Counted from the stretch's first letter, positions 10,001-19,400 are shown. The stretch: 64,000 nt of DNA from Paralithodes platypus (GCA_032716605.1 CM064552.1:1082783-1146782), one strand, 5' to 3'. Made by a program: numbers and translations. Notes: generated by a model not told the origin, from the letters alone.

Positions 10001-11190
10001 ATTATGAGACGTTTTCCCCTGTTCAGATATCTTATAATGTTTTTATTCATGGCGTCGAGTTACCCACGACCCACCTGACGCCGAGTGACGATTGCACGAA
10101 GGTGACGACGCCCGAGACAAAGAAGAAAGTTGCATGTTAACCTGTGTAATGCGCCGACCCACCCACGACCCACCTGACGCCGAGTGATGACTGCACGAAG
10201 GTGACGACGCCGGAGACAAAGACGATAGAGGAGACCATAGTGCCGCGGGCCGGATCATCCCTAGCCAGACACAGGATAGAGGCCAGGATGATGGGCTGTG
10301 ATATGGTCCCTCCCACCATGGCCATGCATTGCTGGCAAGGAAAGTACTCAATTAACTTCTTTAACCCCTTCAGCAACATGACGTATTTTTACGTCTGATT
10401 CTGGCTAAAGTTAGATGATATTATGCAGCTTAAGAAGGGCCTATGTTACTAAGAGGGGTTTTGGGAAGGGCGGTGAGAAACATATGGATGAGTGGTAGAA
10501 ATTACTAGAGAGGAATTATCTCACCTAATGACATATTCCTTTGTTTTGAGAGCCCCTGGGGCCTTTTTTAAGGGTTTTTTCATGGTCTTACTTCCGTGAG
10601 GCCTATCGCATTCGCTATACACATACTTCTGTGAGTTCTATCGTACTTCTCTGGTTAAGAGGCTACAGACTATCACAATTAATCCTTTTAGCTACCATGT
10701 ATCCTTCCCGAGCTTTGGAAAATCGTATAAATATAGCTGAAATCAAATAAAAAAGATGTTGCCGTTAGTGAGCGGGATTATTAATTAACCCATTCAGTAC
10801 TGATGATGTGCGTTATCGGGACACTTTTCTACCAAATGTACAAGTTTTTCTAGAAGGGGACCTTGGGGATATGTCTTTTAATCTTGATGGAGGTATAGGG
10901 GGAAAAAAAAAAAAAAAAAAATGGGTAACCGAAATAATAAAAACTAATAATAAATAAATAAATTTACCAATAAATATACCCTTCCCCCCATAAAAGATAA
11001 TACCAATACCCACCTGGAATCCATAAATGAGGCAGAGGTACCACGGCGGGTTGTCATCGAGGCCATAGAGCATGTCCGATGGTTCTTCTAGGGGTTCTTT
11101 ACTGGTGGTCGGGTGCCCCTCCTCCTCAGTCTTGCGGTTCCTCATGCCGCCGATCCCTGATCCACCTCCCTCGGGCTCTTGGGGCACCAT
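913..11190 (-). CDS. SLC23A-like: SLC23-family nucleobase/ascorbate transporter, 10 coding exons, 3' exon off the left edge
   Basis: A polytopic plasma-membrane permease of the NAT/NCS2 family, which moves ascorbate (sodium-coupled) or nucleobases. Exons, in coding order: 11014-11190, 10174-10331, 9718-9941, 7905-8031, 6008-6128, 4133-4274, 2624-2737, 2127-2266, 1460-1699, 913-1042. All have AG/GT borders and their phases chain without a break, giving 524 residues; vertebrate members have about 600. Visible hallmarks are [11 protein letters not shown] at residues 48-58, [19 protein letters not shown] with E342 and D346, HAINRG at 362-367, the signature N-x-G-x4-T at 393-400, SSSRNLF and LDNTIPG. 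The ATG sits in AACCATGG, a good Kozak context. The QH pair expected in helix 1 reads Q59-Q60 here. Exon 10 ends in phase 1, so a short C-terminal exon is missing. The family is certain; the substrate cannot be read from the sequence. Confidence 0.95.
1460..1699 (-). CDS. SLC23-like exon 9
   Basis: Acceptor TGACAG|ATTGGC. Codes [11 protein letters not shown], then [35 protein letters not shown] and the helix [12 protein letters not shown]. Donor AAAG|GTTAG, phase 0. Confidence 0.94.
1959..2015. repeat. (CA)n, (GA)n and G-run microsatellites
   Basis: Compound simple repeat in the SLC23-like intron after exon 8, just beyond the duplicated exon edge. Confidence 0.85.
2038..2081 (-). other. Second copy of exon 8 3' edge with its own donor
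   Basis: The minus strand reads [13 protein letters not shown] followed by AAG|GTACTA. This repeats the last 39 bp of exon 8. Differences from the main copy: four silent, plus Ile to Val and Met to Leu. The frame between the two donors is open, so using this donor would add 28 residues in frame. A CT-rich tract and ATACAG also precede it. Confidence 0.7.
2127..2266 (-). CDS. SLC23-like exon 8 (signature motif)
   Basis: Acceptor TAACAG|GTGCTG. Codes [17 protein letters not shown] and the NAT signature in [11 protein letters not shown] (N393, G395, T400). Donor AAG|GTACTGTA, phase 0. A second copy of the last 39 bp with its own donor lies 84 bp downstream. Confidence 0.94.
2283..2480 (+). mobile_element. 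3' tail of the 16.4-kb-type LINE
   Basis: Plus-strand text matches the last ~150 bp of the LINE ORF at 19330-19442, ending GCCAGGCAGCTTAGGGAACG and an (ACG/ACA)n tail. Lies in the intron between exons 7 and 8. Confidence 0.8.
2624..2737 (-). CDS. SLC23-like exon 7
   Basis: Acceptor CTCCAG|GA. Codes [11 protein letters not shown] and [16 protein letters not shown]. The E342-S-V-G-D346 segment is the family's substrate-site helix 8. Donor GTTG|GTAAGG, phase 1. Confidence 0.94.
2760..4130. other. Intron 6 of the SLC23-like gene
   Basis: Mostly featureless AT-rich DNA. At about 3780-3960 there is a plus-strand fragment reading HVWEPGG..CHGNP with a (GAT)n tail, like the fragment at 360-496. Confidence 0.5.
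4133..4274 (-). CDS. SLC23-like exon 6
   Basis: Acceptor CTACAG|CTACTG. Codes [20 protein letters not shown], then ARTD and PWFHIPYPG, all standard family positions. The donor CCAG|GTACAGTA overlaps a TACAGTA word. Phase 1. Confidence 0.93.
4292..5843 (-). mobile_element. Penelope-like retroelement: N-terminal RT half fused to the 3' tail
   Basis: An open frame of 397 codons (5843 to 4650) carries [11 protein letters not shown] and [12 protein letters not shown]. The latter resembles the first catalytic RT motif of Penelope-like elements. The ORF stops as it meets the element's 3' tail (4292-4660), so the second RT half with YIDD is missing. That half is found at 42433-43041 in a sister copy with the same tail. 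Composition is very AT-rich compared with host exons. Sits in intron 5 of the SLC23-like gene. Confidence 0.65.
5940..5990. repeat. (CA)n microsatellite
   Basis: Dinucleotide run just before exon 5 of the SLC23-like gene, next to (TA)-rich DNA at 5800-5875. Confidence 0.85.
6008..6128 (-). CDS. SLC23-like exon 5
   Basis: Acceptor CTCCAG|G. Codes [18 protein letters not shown], matching the conserved LFSQY..N block, and a loop ending CYPFKTLS. Donor TCC|GTGGGT, phase 0. Confidence 0.92.
6155..6256. mobile_element. Small TTAA-flanked MITE-like unit
   Basis: Begins TTAACCCC and ends AGGGTTAA; about 100 bp. The inner inverted repeat is weak, so this may be a decayed member of the family at 51479-51694. 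Confidence 0.4.
6434..6660. mobile_element. Decayed TTAACCC-family MITE
   Basis: Starts TTAACCCTTAC and carries the family core TTTCTGGCTATTACTAGGCG and GCTTAGGAAAGATCTGTG shared with 12339-12530, 23297-23995 and 51479-51694. Confidence 0.5.
6657..7056 (+). mobile_element. LINE 3' UTR fragment with (GATA)n tail
   Basis: Nearly identical to 59670-60044, which directly follows the RT ORF at 58562-59650. Starts GGGGTCGGGCGCAAGTTGGA, ends GGCCTGAGCATATAGATAG with about eleven GATA units. A 5'-truncated retroposed copy. Confidence 0.85.
7161..7910 (-). repeat. ~62-bp tandem repeat carrying copies of the exon 4 donor
   Basis: Units begin at about 7164, 7226, 7288, 7353, 7637 and 7826. Each contains CATGAAGCAGACTTT or a close variant. 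On the minus strand each reads GTCTGCTTCATGTTAGTA, the end of exon 4 plus its donor. The array is interrupted by a MITE (7384-7606) and another insert (about 7690-7825). Confidence 0.8.
7384..7606. mobile_element. MITE with ~35-bp inverted repeats
   Basis: The left end CGAACTTGACAATAATCTTG is matched inverted by CAAGATTATTGTCAAGTTCG on the right. It splits one unit of the tandem repeat around exon 4's donor, so it inserted after the array formed. Non-coding. Confidence 0.75.
7905..8031 (-). CDS. SLC23-like exon 4
   Basis: Acceptor TTGCAG|GTATAC. Codes [19 protein letters not shown] and [18 protein letters not shown]. The donor TTAAT|GTTAGT was chosen because only it gives phase 2 and an exact-length alignment of HWPVCLMTF to the family. 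This donor lies in the last unit of a ~62-bp tandem repeat that fills the start of the intron. Confidence 0.88.
8325..8475 (-). pseudogene. Two decayed copies of exon 4's 5' half
   Basis: The minus strand at 8405-8475 repeats the acceptor and start of exon 4 (GTGTATTGGGAATACTTCT against GTATACTGGGAGTACTTCT). 8330-8400 repeats its middle (CCCACCAAAGTGACTGTTGG). Both carry indels, so they are not usable exons. Confidence 0.6.
8560..9380. other. Intron 3, unassigned
   Basis: AT-rich DNA with a G run at 9074-9085. The stretch 8690-8900 shares words with 28020-28130 (CATGCATGCTTGTAT), suggesting an unclassified repeat. No gene seen. Confidence 0.4.
9391..9466 (-). other. Second copy of exon 3's 3' edge with donor
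   Basis: Repeats the last ~70 bp of exon 3 and its donor TTTACAG|GTGAGCA. The minus strand reads [20 protein letters not shown]. Differs by Q to K, A to S, I to T and one silent change. Separated from the true exon by a LINE fragment. Confidence 0.75.
9470..9705 (-). mobile_element. LINE RT C-terminal fragment
   Basis: The minus strand reads [15 protein letters not shown] and [20 protein letters not shown], the C-terminal end common in arthropod non-LTR ORFs. Truncated; lies between two copies of the exon 3 edge. Confidence 0.75.
9718..9941 (-). CDS. SLC23-like exon 3
   Basis: Acceptor ACCAG|A, completing the Arg codon of GVR-LP. Includes the long extracellular loop and [20 protein letters not shown], which matches the family's QGAI..SS..EV.IG block. 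Donor ACAG|GTGAGC, phase 1. Confidence 0.93.
10062..10130 (-). other. Second copy of exon 2's 3' edge with donor
   Basis: Displaced 99 bp from the true exon end. Encodes the same [15 protein letters not shown] with three silent differences and keeps GTCAG|GTGGGT. Confidence 0.8.
10174..10331 (-). CDS. SLC23-like exon 2
   Basis: Acceptor GCCAG|CAATGC. Codes the first two helices: [15 protein letters not shown], then [15 protein letters not shown]. Donor TCAG|GTGGGT, phase 2. The last ~65 bp with the donor are repeated 99 bp downstream in the intron. Confidence 0.93.
10356..10800. mobile_element. Decayed TTAACCCC-type repeat
   Basis: Begins TTAACCCCTTCAGCAACATG. Its core GATTCTGGCTAAAGTTAGAT and CAGCTTAAGAAGGGCCTATG recurs at 11510-11690 and 40200-40397. 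No coding potential. Confidence 0.4.
11014..11190 (-). CDS. SLC23-like exon 1 (start codon)
   Basis: Codes residues 1-59: an acidic, Gly/Pro/Glu-rich cytoplasmic tail and then [20 protein letters not shown], the family's entry to helix 1. The open frame runs on past the donor CAG|GTGGGT at 11013, but homology stops there. Phase 0. Confidence 0.93.
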
Positions 11191-11196
11191 GGTTGC

Positions 11197-11200
11197 TGGA

Positions 11201-11235
<35 letters not shown>

Positions 11236-11446
11236 TATATATATATATATATAGATATAGATAGATAGATAGATTATATAGGTAGTGTAATACCCTGTAC
11301 CTTCTCACCCAGCATTTCATTGGTGGCAGCGGTGGGATTTTTGCGGGTACAGGGTATTACAGATAGATAGATGGATAGAGAGATAGAGAGATAGAGAGTG
11401 AGAGAGAGAGAGGCAGACAGACAGATAAATAAATAAATAGACAGAC

Positions 11447-11478
<32 letters not shown>

Positions 11479-11500
11479 ATGCAGGTATAACTACTGTATG
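11197..11500. repeat. GATA, TA and GA microsatellites
   Basis: Just upstream of the SLC23-like start codon: (GATA)n at 11201-11233, (TA)n near 11234-11252, then more GATA and GA runs to 11480. Confidence 0.85.
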
Positions 11501-11878
11501 TGTGTAATATACCCCTTCAGCACGATGACGTCTTTTTACCGTTGATTCTGGCTGAAATTAAACAAGTTTATGCAGTTTAAGAAGGACCTATGATACTCAG
11601 ATGGTTTATTGAGATCGTATTTACCTCTTTGCGTCATAGAGGTAGATTACAAGCTAGAGAAAATCGTCTAATGCTACCCAAAAGGACGGGATTGTGATGA
11701 AAGGGAAAATAATAGGCCAAGCATAATATAAGCTAAAGAAAATCGTGTAATGGTAGCCAGAACACGATGAAAATGAGGTGATTGGTGAAGTGGTAAATAA
11801 TAGGTTAAGCATAATATAAGCTATGGTAAAGGTGGTGAGACACGGACCAAGAACGCGTGCTGTGAATTACATACCCTA

Positions 11879-12020
11879 TTAACCCTTTCAGACTCATATG
11901 ACGCAGAGGTTGAAGTAACTAAACTAAAGGTTTCTAAATACCCCTGATGGTAACAAAGGCTTTAAAGTATCCCTAATAGGCTCAAAATCGCGTCATATGT
12001 CGGAGAGGACTAAGGGGAGG
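11879..12020. mobile_element. TTAA MITE, one end eroded
   Basis: Begins TTAACCCTTTCAGACTC and shares AACTAAAGGTTTCTAAATAC and CCCTAATAGGCTCAAAATCG with the intact copies at 35878-36112 and 40908-41138. The right TTAA is lost. Confidence 0.6.
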
Positions 12021-12320
12021 TTTTTAATGTGTTCCCTACACCTCCATCAAGCCTAAAATTACACCCCCTTGACCCCCTTTCAAGATAAATTTGTACATTT
12101 TTTGGTAGAAAAATGTCCCGGCCGAAGGCCGTTTCCTCTTAAATTACAGACTCGCTATCGCTCACCAGGAAAAAATCGACACCTACATGGGACGAAAGGT
12201 CTTACAATTGACAGAAATGGGGCGAGTTCCTAAAATCGCCAAACTAATGAGGTGAACGTCTTAATATCTCAAAAGCAATGGGGCTAAACATGAGGGAGAA
12301 AGGGATCATGAATAAAATCC
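12020..12320 (-). repeat. Foldback-family arm (dispersed repeat)
   Basis: Carries the family words AATTTGTACATTTTTTGGTA, GGCCGAAGGCC, ACAGACTCGCTATCGCTC and ATGGGGC blocks. Sister arms: 19640-19960, 24470-24690, 26000-26115, 29520-29960, 31180-31480, 33190-33470, 40690-41160, 48340-48545, 54115-54380 and 58430-60280. Confidence 0.7.
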
Positions 12321-12338
12321 TTCAAGTGGAAGTCCTTT

Positions 12339-12790
12339 AATCCTTTCAGTGCAGGTAATGTTCTTTTAATTTTATTTTGGCTACTGTTAGGTGATTTTGT
12401 TCAGCTTACGATGATCTCTAGCGATTAAAAGGCTACCGACTATCTAAATTAGCACTTATAACTACCACAGATCCTTCCTAAGCTGCCTAAAATCGTCTAA
12501 ATGTAGCTAGTTAATTATTAGGAACAGAGATCGGCCAACCTCCGCCATATTGGAGCCGATGGTGGTATACCCTGGTCCCAGTAAGTAGGCCAAAAAACTC
12601 TTGAATATTAACCTTTATAACTCACAAACGACTACTGTAATCGAGCTAATATGTCTACCATTTGGGAAGGGTCAGTCAGGGAATAGGTGTGGACATTAAT
12701 AGCCCATTTGCTCTGGCCCTTTTCGAGTTATAGAGGTTAGGGTTCACGATTTCTGGCCTATCTACTTCTTCTTGCAACAGGTTATAATAG
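12339..12790. mobile_element. Two abutting MITE-like repeats
   Basis: 12339-12530 is a TTAACCC-family core (GGCTACTGTTAGGTGATTTT). 12553-12775 belongs to the family also seen at 21880-22035, 33838-34035 and 52590-52790, with ends AAGTAGGCC and GGCCTATCTACTT. Confidence 0.55.
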
Positions 12791-12962
12791 CCTTACTCTG
12801 TGTCTTCGTTTACCTCCCTCCCTCCCTCCCTCTCTCTCTCTGTATGGAGAAAAAAGGCAAAGCTGGCTATAACGAGTGGCCACCCCCCAAAATAAATACA
12901 TAAGTAAACAAATACATAAAAATTTGAGTGACAGTCAAATGCAAGGGTCATTAAAGTCAAAA

Positions 12963-13084
<122 letters not shown>

Positions 13085-13151
13085 TTGAAGATCTCTTGAG
13101 AGAATAGACGAAAGCTTGGTGTTCCATTGTATCAATTTTCCTAGCGAGTTT

Positions 13152-13202
<51 letters not shown>
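13152..13202. repeat. (TA)n microsatellite
   Basis: About 50 bp of pure TA. Confidence 0.95.
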
Positions 13203-13205
<3 letters not shown>

Positions 13206-13639
13206 ATTGTGTATTGACACATGCAAACATTTGATACATTTCTATAAATATGGAGGCCCACTGAGGGGTTTGGCCTAGGGCCCACAAGTAGGTAAATCCG
13301 GCTGTGTTGGTGGTGCTGAGACTTATTAGGCCGACTGTACCTCCAAGTTAATCTCCGGAGAGCGGCCTGAATCCGTCCTCCTACAACCGTGGTGGGACAG
13401 GCACTGAGGGTCATGAGGATGATGTTCACTGAGGAGTAATTACCAGATCAGTTATTCATTCACACGTACGCTCTACCTAACCAGAGAGACGTGATTTTGG
13501 GAATAGAAAGATAAACAAAAAAGCCTGTGACCCCCCTTAACCGTCGGATATATTTTGTGTATTTAGAAATATTCGATCAGTCAAAAACGTCCATAGTTCA
13601 TTGTGATATATTTGTTTATTCATTCTTTCTCACGAACAC

Positions 13640-13925
13640 CTGGATTTAAGGGGGTCACCGTTTTTTTTCTCTCCTTTTCTCTCTTTCCCTGGCTTGTATC
13701 CATTCGGCCCCATTCGGCCAACTGTTTTAAGATGTTTATCCCCATCCAGGTGTCAATTTCTTCCTGGCGAGCGAAAGCGAGCCAGCATTGTATGGAGAAA
13801 TCCGGCTTCGCCGGAGAAATTTTTCTATCGAAAAATATACAAATTACAAAAATTATAATATGCTGGCTCGCTACTGCTCGCCAGGACAATATTGACACCT
13901 GGATGGGGATAAACGTCTTAAGAAC
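13640..13925. mobile_element. Foldback element copy A with GC-rich hairpin core
   Basis: The left arm has GTTTATCCCCATCCAGGTGT and GGCGAGCGAAAGCGAGCCAG. The right arm at 13859-13922 is its near-perfect reverse complement. Between them sits the hairpin TCCGGCTTCGCCGGA. The right arm ends early compared with copy B at 37975-38352. Confidence 0.8.
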
Positions 13926-14094
13926 TTAACTTAAATTAAATTTTAAGAAGGGGAGCCTCCCCTATTTATATTAAATTAAATTTTAATGGGGAGGCTGAAC
14001 CCCGTTCTGAGCCCAGACAAATTTTAAGTAATGGTAATTAATCGTGGTGGCTTATTCTGGGGTTCTAACCACCAAATGCGGGGGTCATGCATTA

Positions 14095-14133
14095 TAAATA
14101 TATACAGTATACCGGTATATATACCGGTATACA

Positions 14134-14192
<59 letters not shown>
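14095..14192. repeat. Palindromic TACAGTA/ACCGGT cluster and (TA)n
   Basis: 14099-14140 is a palindrome built from TACAGTATACCGGTAT and its complement, followed by about 60 bp of (TA)n. Confidence 0.85.
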
Positions 14193-14195
<3 letters not shown>

Positions 14196-14293
14196 CCATG
14201 GCCTCATCGTGATTATACAGCTATTAAGACGATTTTATAGCGAAATATTTTGTTGAAAGCTTGACATTATTATAAGGCAGAGACATAGTAGTT

Positions 14294-15800
14294 TCATGTT
14301 GTTATAAGTATCGAGAGAAGGGGCTCTTGGGTTAGAGAGTTGGACAGAATAGGGGTGGGAATGTGTTGAAGGCGAGTGCCACTCACTCTCCGTAAGTGAA
14401 GAGGTTTACTCTGAGAAAGCTCTGAAGAACATTGATTGTTGTAATAGCAGTAGAAGAGTGAGAGAGATGCAACATTGCAGCGTGTAGTGACAGATTGTAG
14501 GGAATTAGTAAGATAAATTGAGTTGATAAGACAAAATGTTTTTGACACGACCCTTTTGAGAAGTGCGATATGAGTGGAACCTCCCCACACATGCGAACAA
14601 TGCTCGATACATGAACGCACTGTGCCCCTGTACAGAGCAAGAAGCTATGCGGGGGTAAAGAAACCACGGAGAAATTTCAGCACACCTAACTTCTGGAAGG
14701 TGTTTTAGCAAGGGTGATGATATGGTCTTTCCAAGAAAGGTCAGGAGAAAAAGAGACACTAAGAATACCGAGAGAAAATAAAGGGTTGATTTGTGTGTTG
14801 TTGAAGAATAAGGGATGGTGTGGAAGATTGTGACAGGTAGATCGAAGGATAAATTGGGTCTTGGAGGCATTGAAAGTAACAAGATTTTCTCTGCCCTAAT
14901 CTGAAATTGTTGATGGGTCAGAAGATAGGCATGCTATGGCCTTATCACATAAGCTTTGGAGTGATTGCATCGAGGATCGTTGTGGAAAACTAGTTGAATA
15001 ATGTATGATAGTCATCAGCATATGAGTGAATAGGACTAGAGTCACTAGACGTACAGTTGAAAATATCATAAAAAAATATAAATAGAACTGGAGATAGTAC
15101 AGAGCCTTGAGGAACACCAAAGTTGATAGGTTGAGGAAGTGAGCAATGGCCATTCACAACCGCAGCTATGGAACAACCAGAAAGAACATTAGAGATAAAG
15201 GCACAGATAGAGGGATAGAAACCAAAGGAGGATTGTTTAGAAATTAGAGATTTTTGCCAGAAGGTTTTATCGAAGGTTTTCGATATGTCTAGCGCAATAG
15301 AAAAGGTCTCACTGAAGTCCTGAAAGGAGGATGACCAAGAGTTAGCAAGATAAGAATGAAGGAAACCATACTGACGACCTGAAAGTAGAATATGGGCAGA
15401 CAAATGTTAAAGAAATTTTGAATTAAGAATAGATTCTAAAACTTTAGAGCAATTGAACGATGACCAGGTTGGTCTGTGAAATGGGAGGAAAGCCATTGGC
15501 GGTGGTGAACTTTGAAATCTCCTAAGATAGAGATTTCTGAGAAAGGAGAGGTTGATAGGATGTGCTCCGCTTTAGAATTAAGATAGTCAAAGAATTTAGG
15601 GAAGAAGTCAGTAGAGTTAGGGGAGAGATAGGCAGCATACATTTTTTAGTTTTGGAGTGACAGGAAAGCTTACGACAGAGAGTTGAAAATTCAGATAAGT
15701 TTAAGTTGGGAACACGAGAGCAAGTAAGTTTGTTGTGCACATATACACAACATCCACCTTTGGCTTGGAAACTAGGATAATGAAAGTAGGAGGCACACAT
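14294..15800 (-). mobile_element. Degenerate non-LTR retrotransposon (EN plus RT)
   Basis: The minus strand holds endonuclease remnants (ILGDFKVHHRQWLSS near 15530), then RT motifs GVPQGSVLSPVLF and YADD near 15100-15010, then the C-terminal RCNVASLSLFY region near 14450. Same family as 24762-25480. Several frameshifts and stops; inactive. Confidence 0.8.
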
Positions 15801-15839
15801 AAACACTTGAATACACACACGCACACACACATCAATAGT

Positions 15840-15906
15840 ACTTAGTAAGTATGTGTGGTGTATGTGTATTGATTCAATACACATACACCACACATACTTA
15901 CTAAGT
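15840..15906. repeat. Perfect 67-bp palindrome
   Basis: Two 33-nt arms around a single T at 15873. The left arm starts ACTTAGTAAGTATGTGTGGT and the right arm ends ACCACACATACTTACTAAGT. No mismatch seen. Confidence 0.95.
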
Positions 15907-15934
15907 CCCTTGACATTATTTATTATGTTCTCTC

Positions 15935-16015
15935 CACCAACCAACTTTACTCCTAAACTCGATTAATGAAATTAACAAACACATGTGGCAGTCCGGGGAT
16001 ACGAACCCAGTTAAC
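15935..16015 (-). mobile_element. tRNA-headed SINE fragment
   Basis: The minus strand has a B-box-like GGGTTCGTATCC followed by the family body CCACATGTGTTTGTTAATTT. Members at 29083-29300, 30818-30985, 43690-43840, 50385-50545 and 50806-51370. Confidence 0.55.
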
Positions 16016-16039
16016 ATATATACCTCTCCTTGCTATTTT

Positions 16040-16400
16040 ACCCCAACACACACAACTAGGTACATATTTAAGCACACACAGGCACACACATAAATAAACA
16101 CACACACACAACTAGGTACATACTTAGGCACACACATGAACACATATAAATAAACACACACACACAACTAGGTAAATACTTAGGCACACACATGAACACA
16201 TATAAACACACATACACACACAAAAATAGGTACATACTTAAGCACACACATATAAATAAACACACACATACACAACAAATAGGTACATACTTAAGCACAC
16301 ACATGCACACATATAAATAAACACACACATACACACACAAATAGGTACATACTTAAGCACACACATAAAAATACACACGCACAAACACACACACACTACT
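16040..16400. repeat. ~55-60-bp minisatellite rich in CA
   Basis: Six or so units with AGGTACATACTTAAGCACAC and ATATAAATAAACACACACA. Not a CRISPR array: the units are contiguous, with no unique spacers. Confidence 0.85.
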
Positions 16401-16429
16401 AAATCGTTTAATATATATCACACACTAAT

Positions 16430-19400
16430 TACTTCAACCTCTCCCATAATTTCACCACCATAAGACAAGATCGGGCTGTCGGCGGGGGCGGTGGACTCAT
16501 CACCCTGGTACACAAACAAATATCATATATAGTAACCAGTGTACAAACCAAATCCCTCCTCCCCCCAAATGATAACACAACAGAAATACAGTCAATTAAA
16601 TTAAGCACTGGCAACAACTCCAACATAACCATCATAAACACATACATCCCTCCCCAAACATCCCCTACAGTACCAAATGAATACAGACCACAATTACAAC
16701 ACATCACAAACACCCCACACACCCCACACATCATCCTGGGTGGTGACTTCAACGCCAAGACGTCGGCCTGGTTTGTCGACAACCCCGACACAGACAGAGG
16801 GCTGGTACTACAAAAACCAAACCGATAACCTCATCATCCTTAACGACATCCATCAACATACCCATATTCCTCACCAAGCCCTCTATAACCCATCATCTCC
16901 AGACATCACCTTTTGCTCCCCAGAACTCGCCCCCACAACATCCTGGAGGGTGGTCAGAACCTTAGGCTCTGACCACCTCCCGATCATTATCACCACCAAA
17001 ACCAGACTCACCCCAGCTAGCCACAAACACACATACACCAATTATAAAAGAGCTAACTGGGAAGCATTCACAAATGAGACAGAACAACACTTCACAACTC
17101 TAAACAGTACACCCATCACTAACATCAACAATGCTGTACACATACTCAATAAAACTATCCAAAACGCTGACAAGAAACACATTCCAAGAGGTAACAGAAA
17201 AAGACACAACCCCAACTTCACACCAGAAATTCAAAACCTCATCAGACAACGCGACATACTGAAACACTCCCCAGCACCCCACACACAAGACATCACACAA
17301 CAAATCCAAGCACTCAACACCCAAACTAACAACAAAATACAAGAACAACAAAAACTAAATTGGAATAACTTTCTACAAAAACTTGATCACAAAACAAACC
17401 CCAAAAAACTCTACAAAACACTAAACAGCATCACACTTTCCAACAGCAACACAACACAATCACATGCTGCAATCACAACAACAGACTCTACTCCTTCATG
17501 TAAACAACAAGCAAACACTCTCATCAATCACTTCTCACATGTCAGCCACCTAAAACCTCACAAAGATGACCGACGTGTCATCCGACGTAAGAGACAATTC
17601 CCCACAGACCCTGACTATACACCCTTCACCAATCACCAGACAAAGCATATCATCAACAATCTCAAGCACTCACCCACCTGTGGCCTAGACAACATAAGCA
17701 ACATACACCTCAGACACCTGGGACCACAAGGCATACAAGCACTCACTAACATATCAAACTACAGCTATTCACACAACACAATAACAGACATTTGGAAACA
17801 TGGTATCATCATCACATTCCCCAAACCCAACAAAGACCCCACGCTACCCTCCTCGCACCGCCCCATCACACTCCTTTGCTCCCCCTCTAAAGTCATGGAA
17901 CGCCTAGTATTACAACTAATTACACCTGACCTACCCCTAGCTCCAACACAACATGGCTTTAGGCCACTGCATTCCACAAACACTCTTCTCACAGACCTTA
18001 CACAAAGAGCTTTCGACGGCATCAACTCAGCTAGACCACCACACAGATCACTATTAGCCACACTCGACATTAGTAAAGCCTTCGATGCCATCCCCCGCCA
18101 CAACCTAACAAACAAAATCTACAACACAAACATGCACAACAACACAAAACGGTGGCTAACCAACTTCCTAGCAGGCAGATGTGCACACGTATCTTTTGCC
18201 GGTCAGTCATCTAAAATCAGAAACTTTCCAAACGGAGTCCCACAAGGATCCGTCCTATCGCCCGCACTCTTCAATCTGTACATGCACGATATAACTACAC
18301 CCAATACGCCCCAAATAAACTTAGCCTCCTATGCAGATGACATAACACTCACATGCACACACCATGACCCAAAAAGAGCAACAGATCTCCTTCAACCCTA
18401 TCTCAACACACTACATGGCTGGTGCACTACAAACAGACTTAATCTAGCCCCAGCCAAATCCACCGCAATCCTGCTCACAAGTTGGACAGGAGAACACGAA
18501 TACATCCCTCAACTCACCATAAACAACACACCCCTAACACATACACACACACCCAAAATCCTAGGAGTAACATATGATACTCATATGACATTCAAACAGC
18601 ACACCACAAACATTAAAAAGAAACTGACACCCAGACTTAACGCCCTCAGGTCACTTGCTCACACAAAATTTGGACACAACAAAGAAACTACCACCACAGT
18701 ATATAAACAATACATAAGATCAGTGATGGAATACGCAAGCCCAGCCTGGGCTTCTAACCTAGCTGAAACACATCATAAGACCTTACAGACTATTCAAAAC
18801 AAAGCCCTGAAGATCATTATAGGCTGCACAGCTACTGCACCCACAGATCACCTACATCAAGAAACCAAAATCCTCAAAGTCAAAGACCATCTGGACATGA
18901 GAGGCACTCAATTCCTGGCAGCAGCCTCCACGAACCAAGACCACCCACTAAACTACATGGCAACACACCCACAGACACCAAGAAATATCAAAACAACACC
19001 CAGCACACGGTATCACACACAATTATTGTCCTCTCTCCCTCCCTGCCCACCCCGAACCAACTTCCAGAAGCACATCCATACTCATATCTCTCCATCCATG
19101 CACTCGCTCACAGACAACACGCAGCTGCATGCACAACCTCCCGAAATCCATCCTTCCGAATCCTCCCTTCCTCGCGAGGACAGAGTCCACCTGGCCAGGC
19201 TGAGATGCGGACACCATCCAGCTCTCCTGAGCTATCAGAAGAGACTGGATGACTCCGTTGTCGACGCCTGCCCGGGATGTAACACAGCACCCCATACCAT
19301 TAAACACATCATAGAAGACTGCATTTCACACAACCACTTACACCAACAACACAATCTACACTCAATGAGAGCTCTGTGGGAAAGCCCGATCGTGGCCATG

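Noticed and set aside
10813..11013. Extension of SLC23-like exon 1 beyond its donor
   Set aside because: Homology to the family ends exactly at CAG|GTGGGT; the rest is intronic poly-Phe/Pro coding.
13603..13929. Genes on both strands of the foldback element
   Set aside because: The two peptides are near-identical because the DNA is palindromic; no known domain.
16040..16400. CRISPR-like array
   Set aside because: Units are contiguous CA-rich minisatellite copies without unique spacers, in eukaryotic DNA; the same holds for 47928-48148 and 7161-7910.
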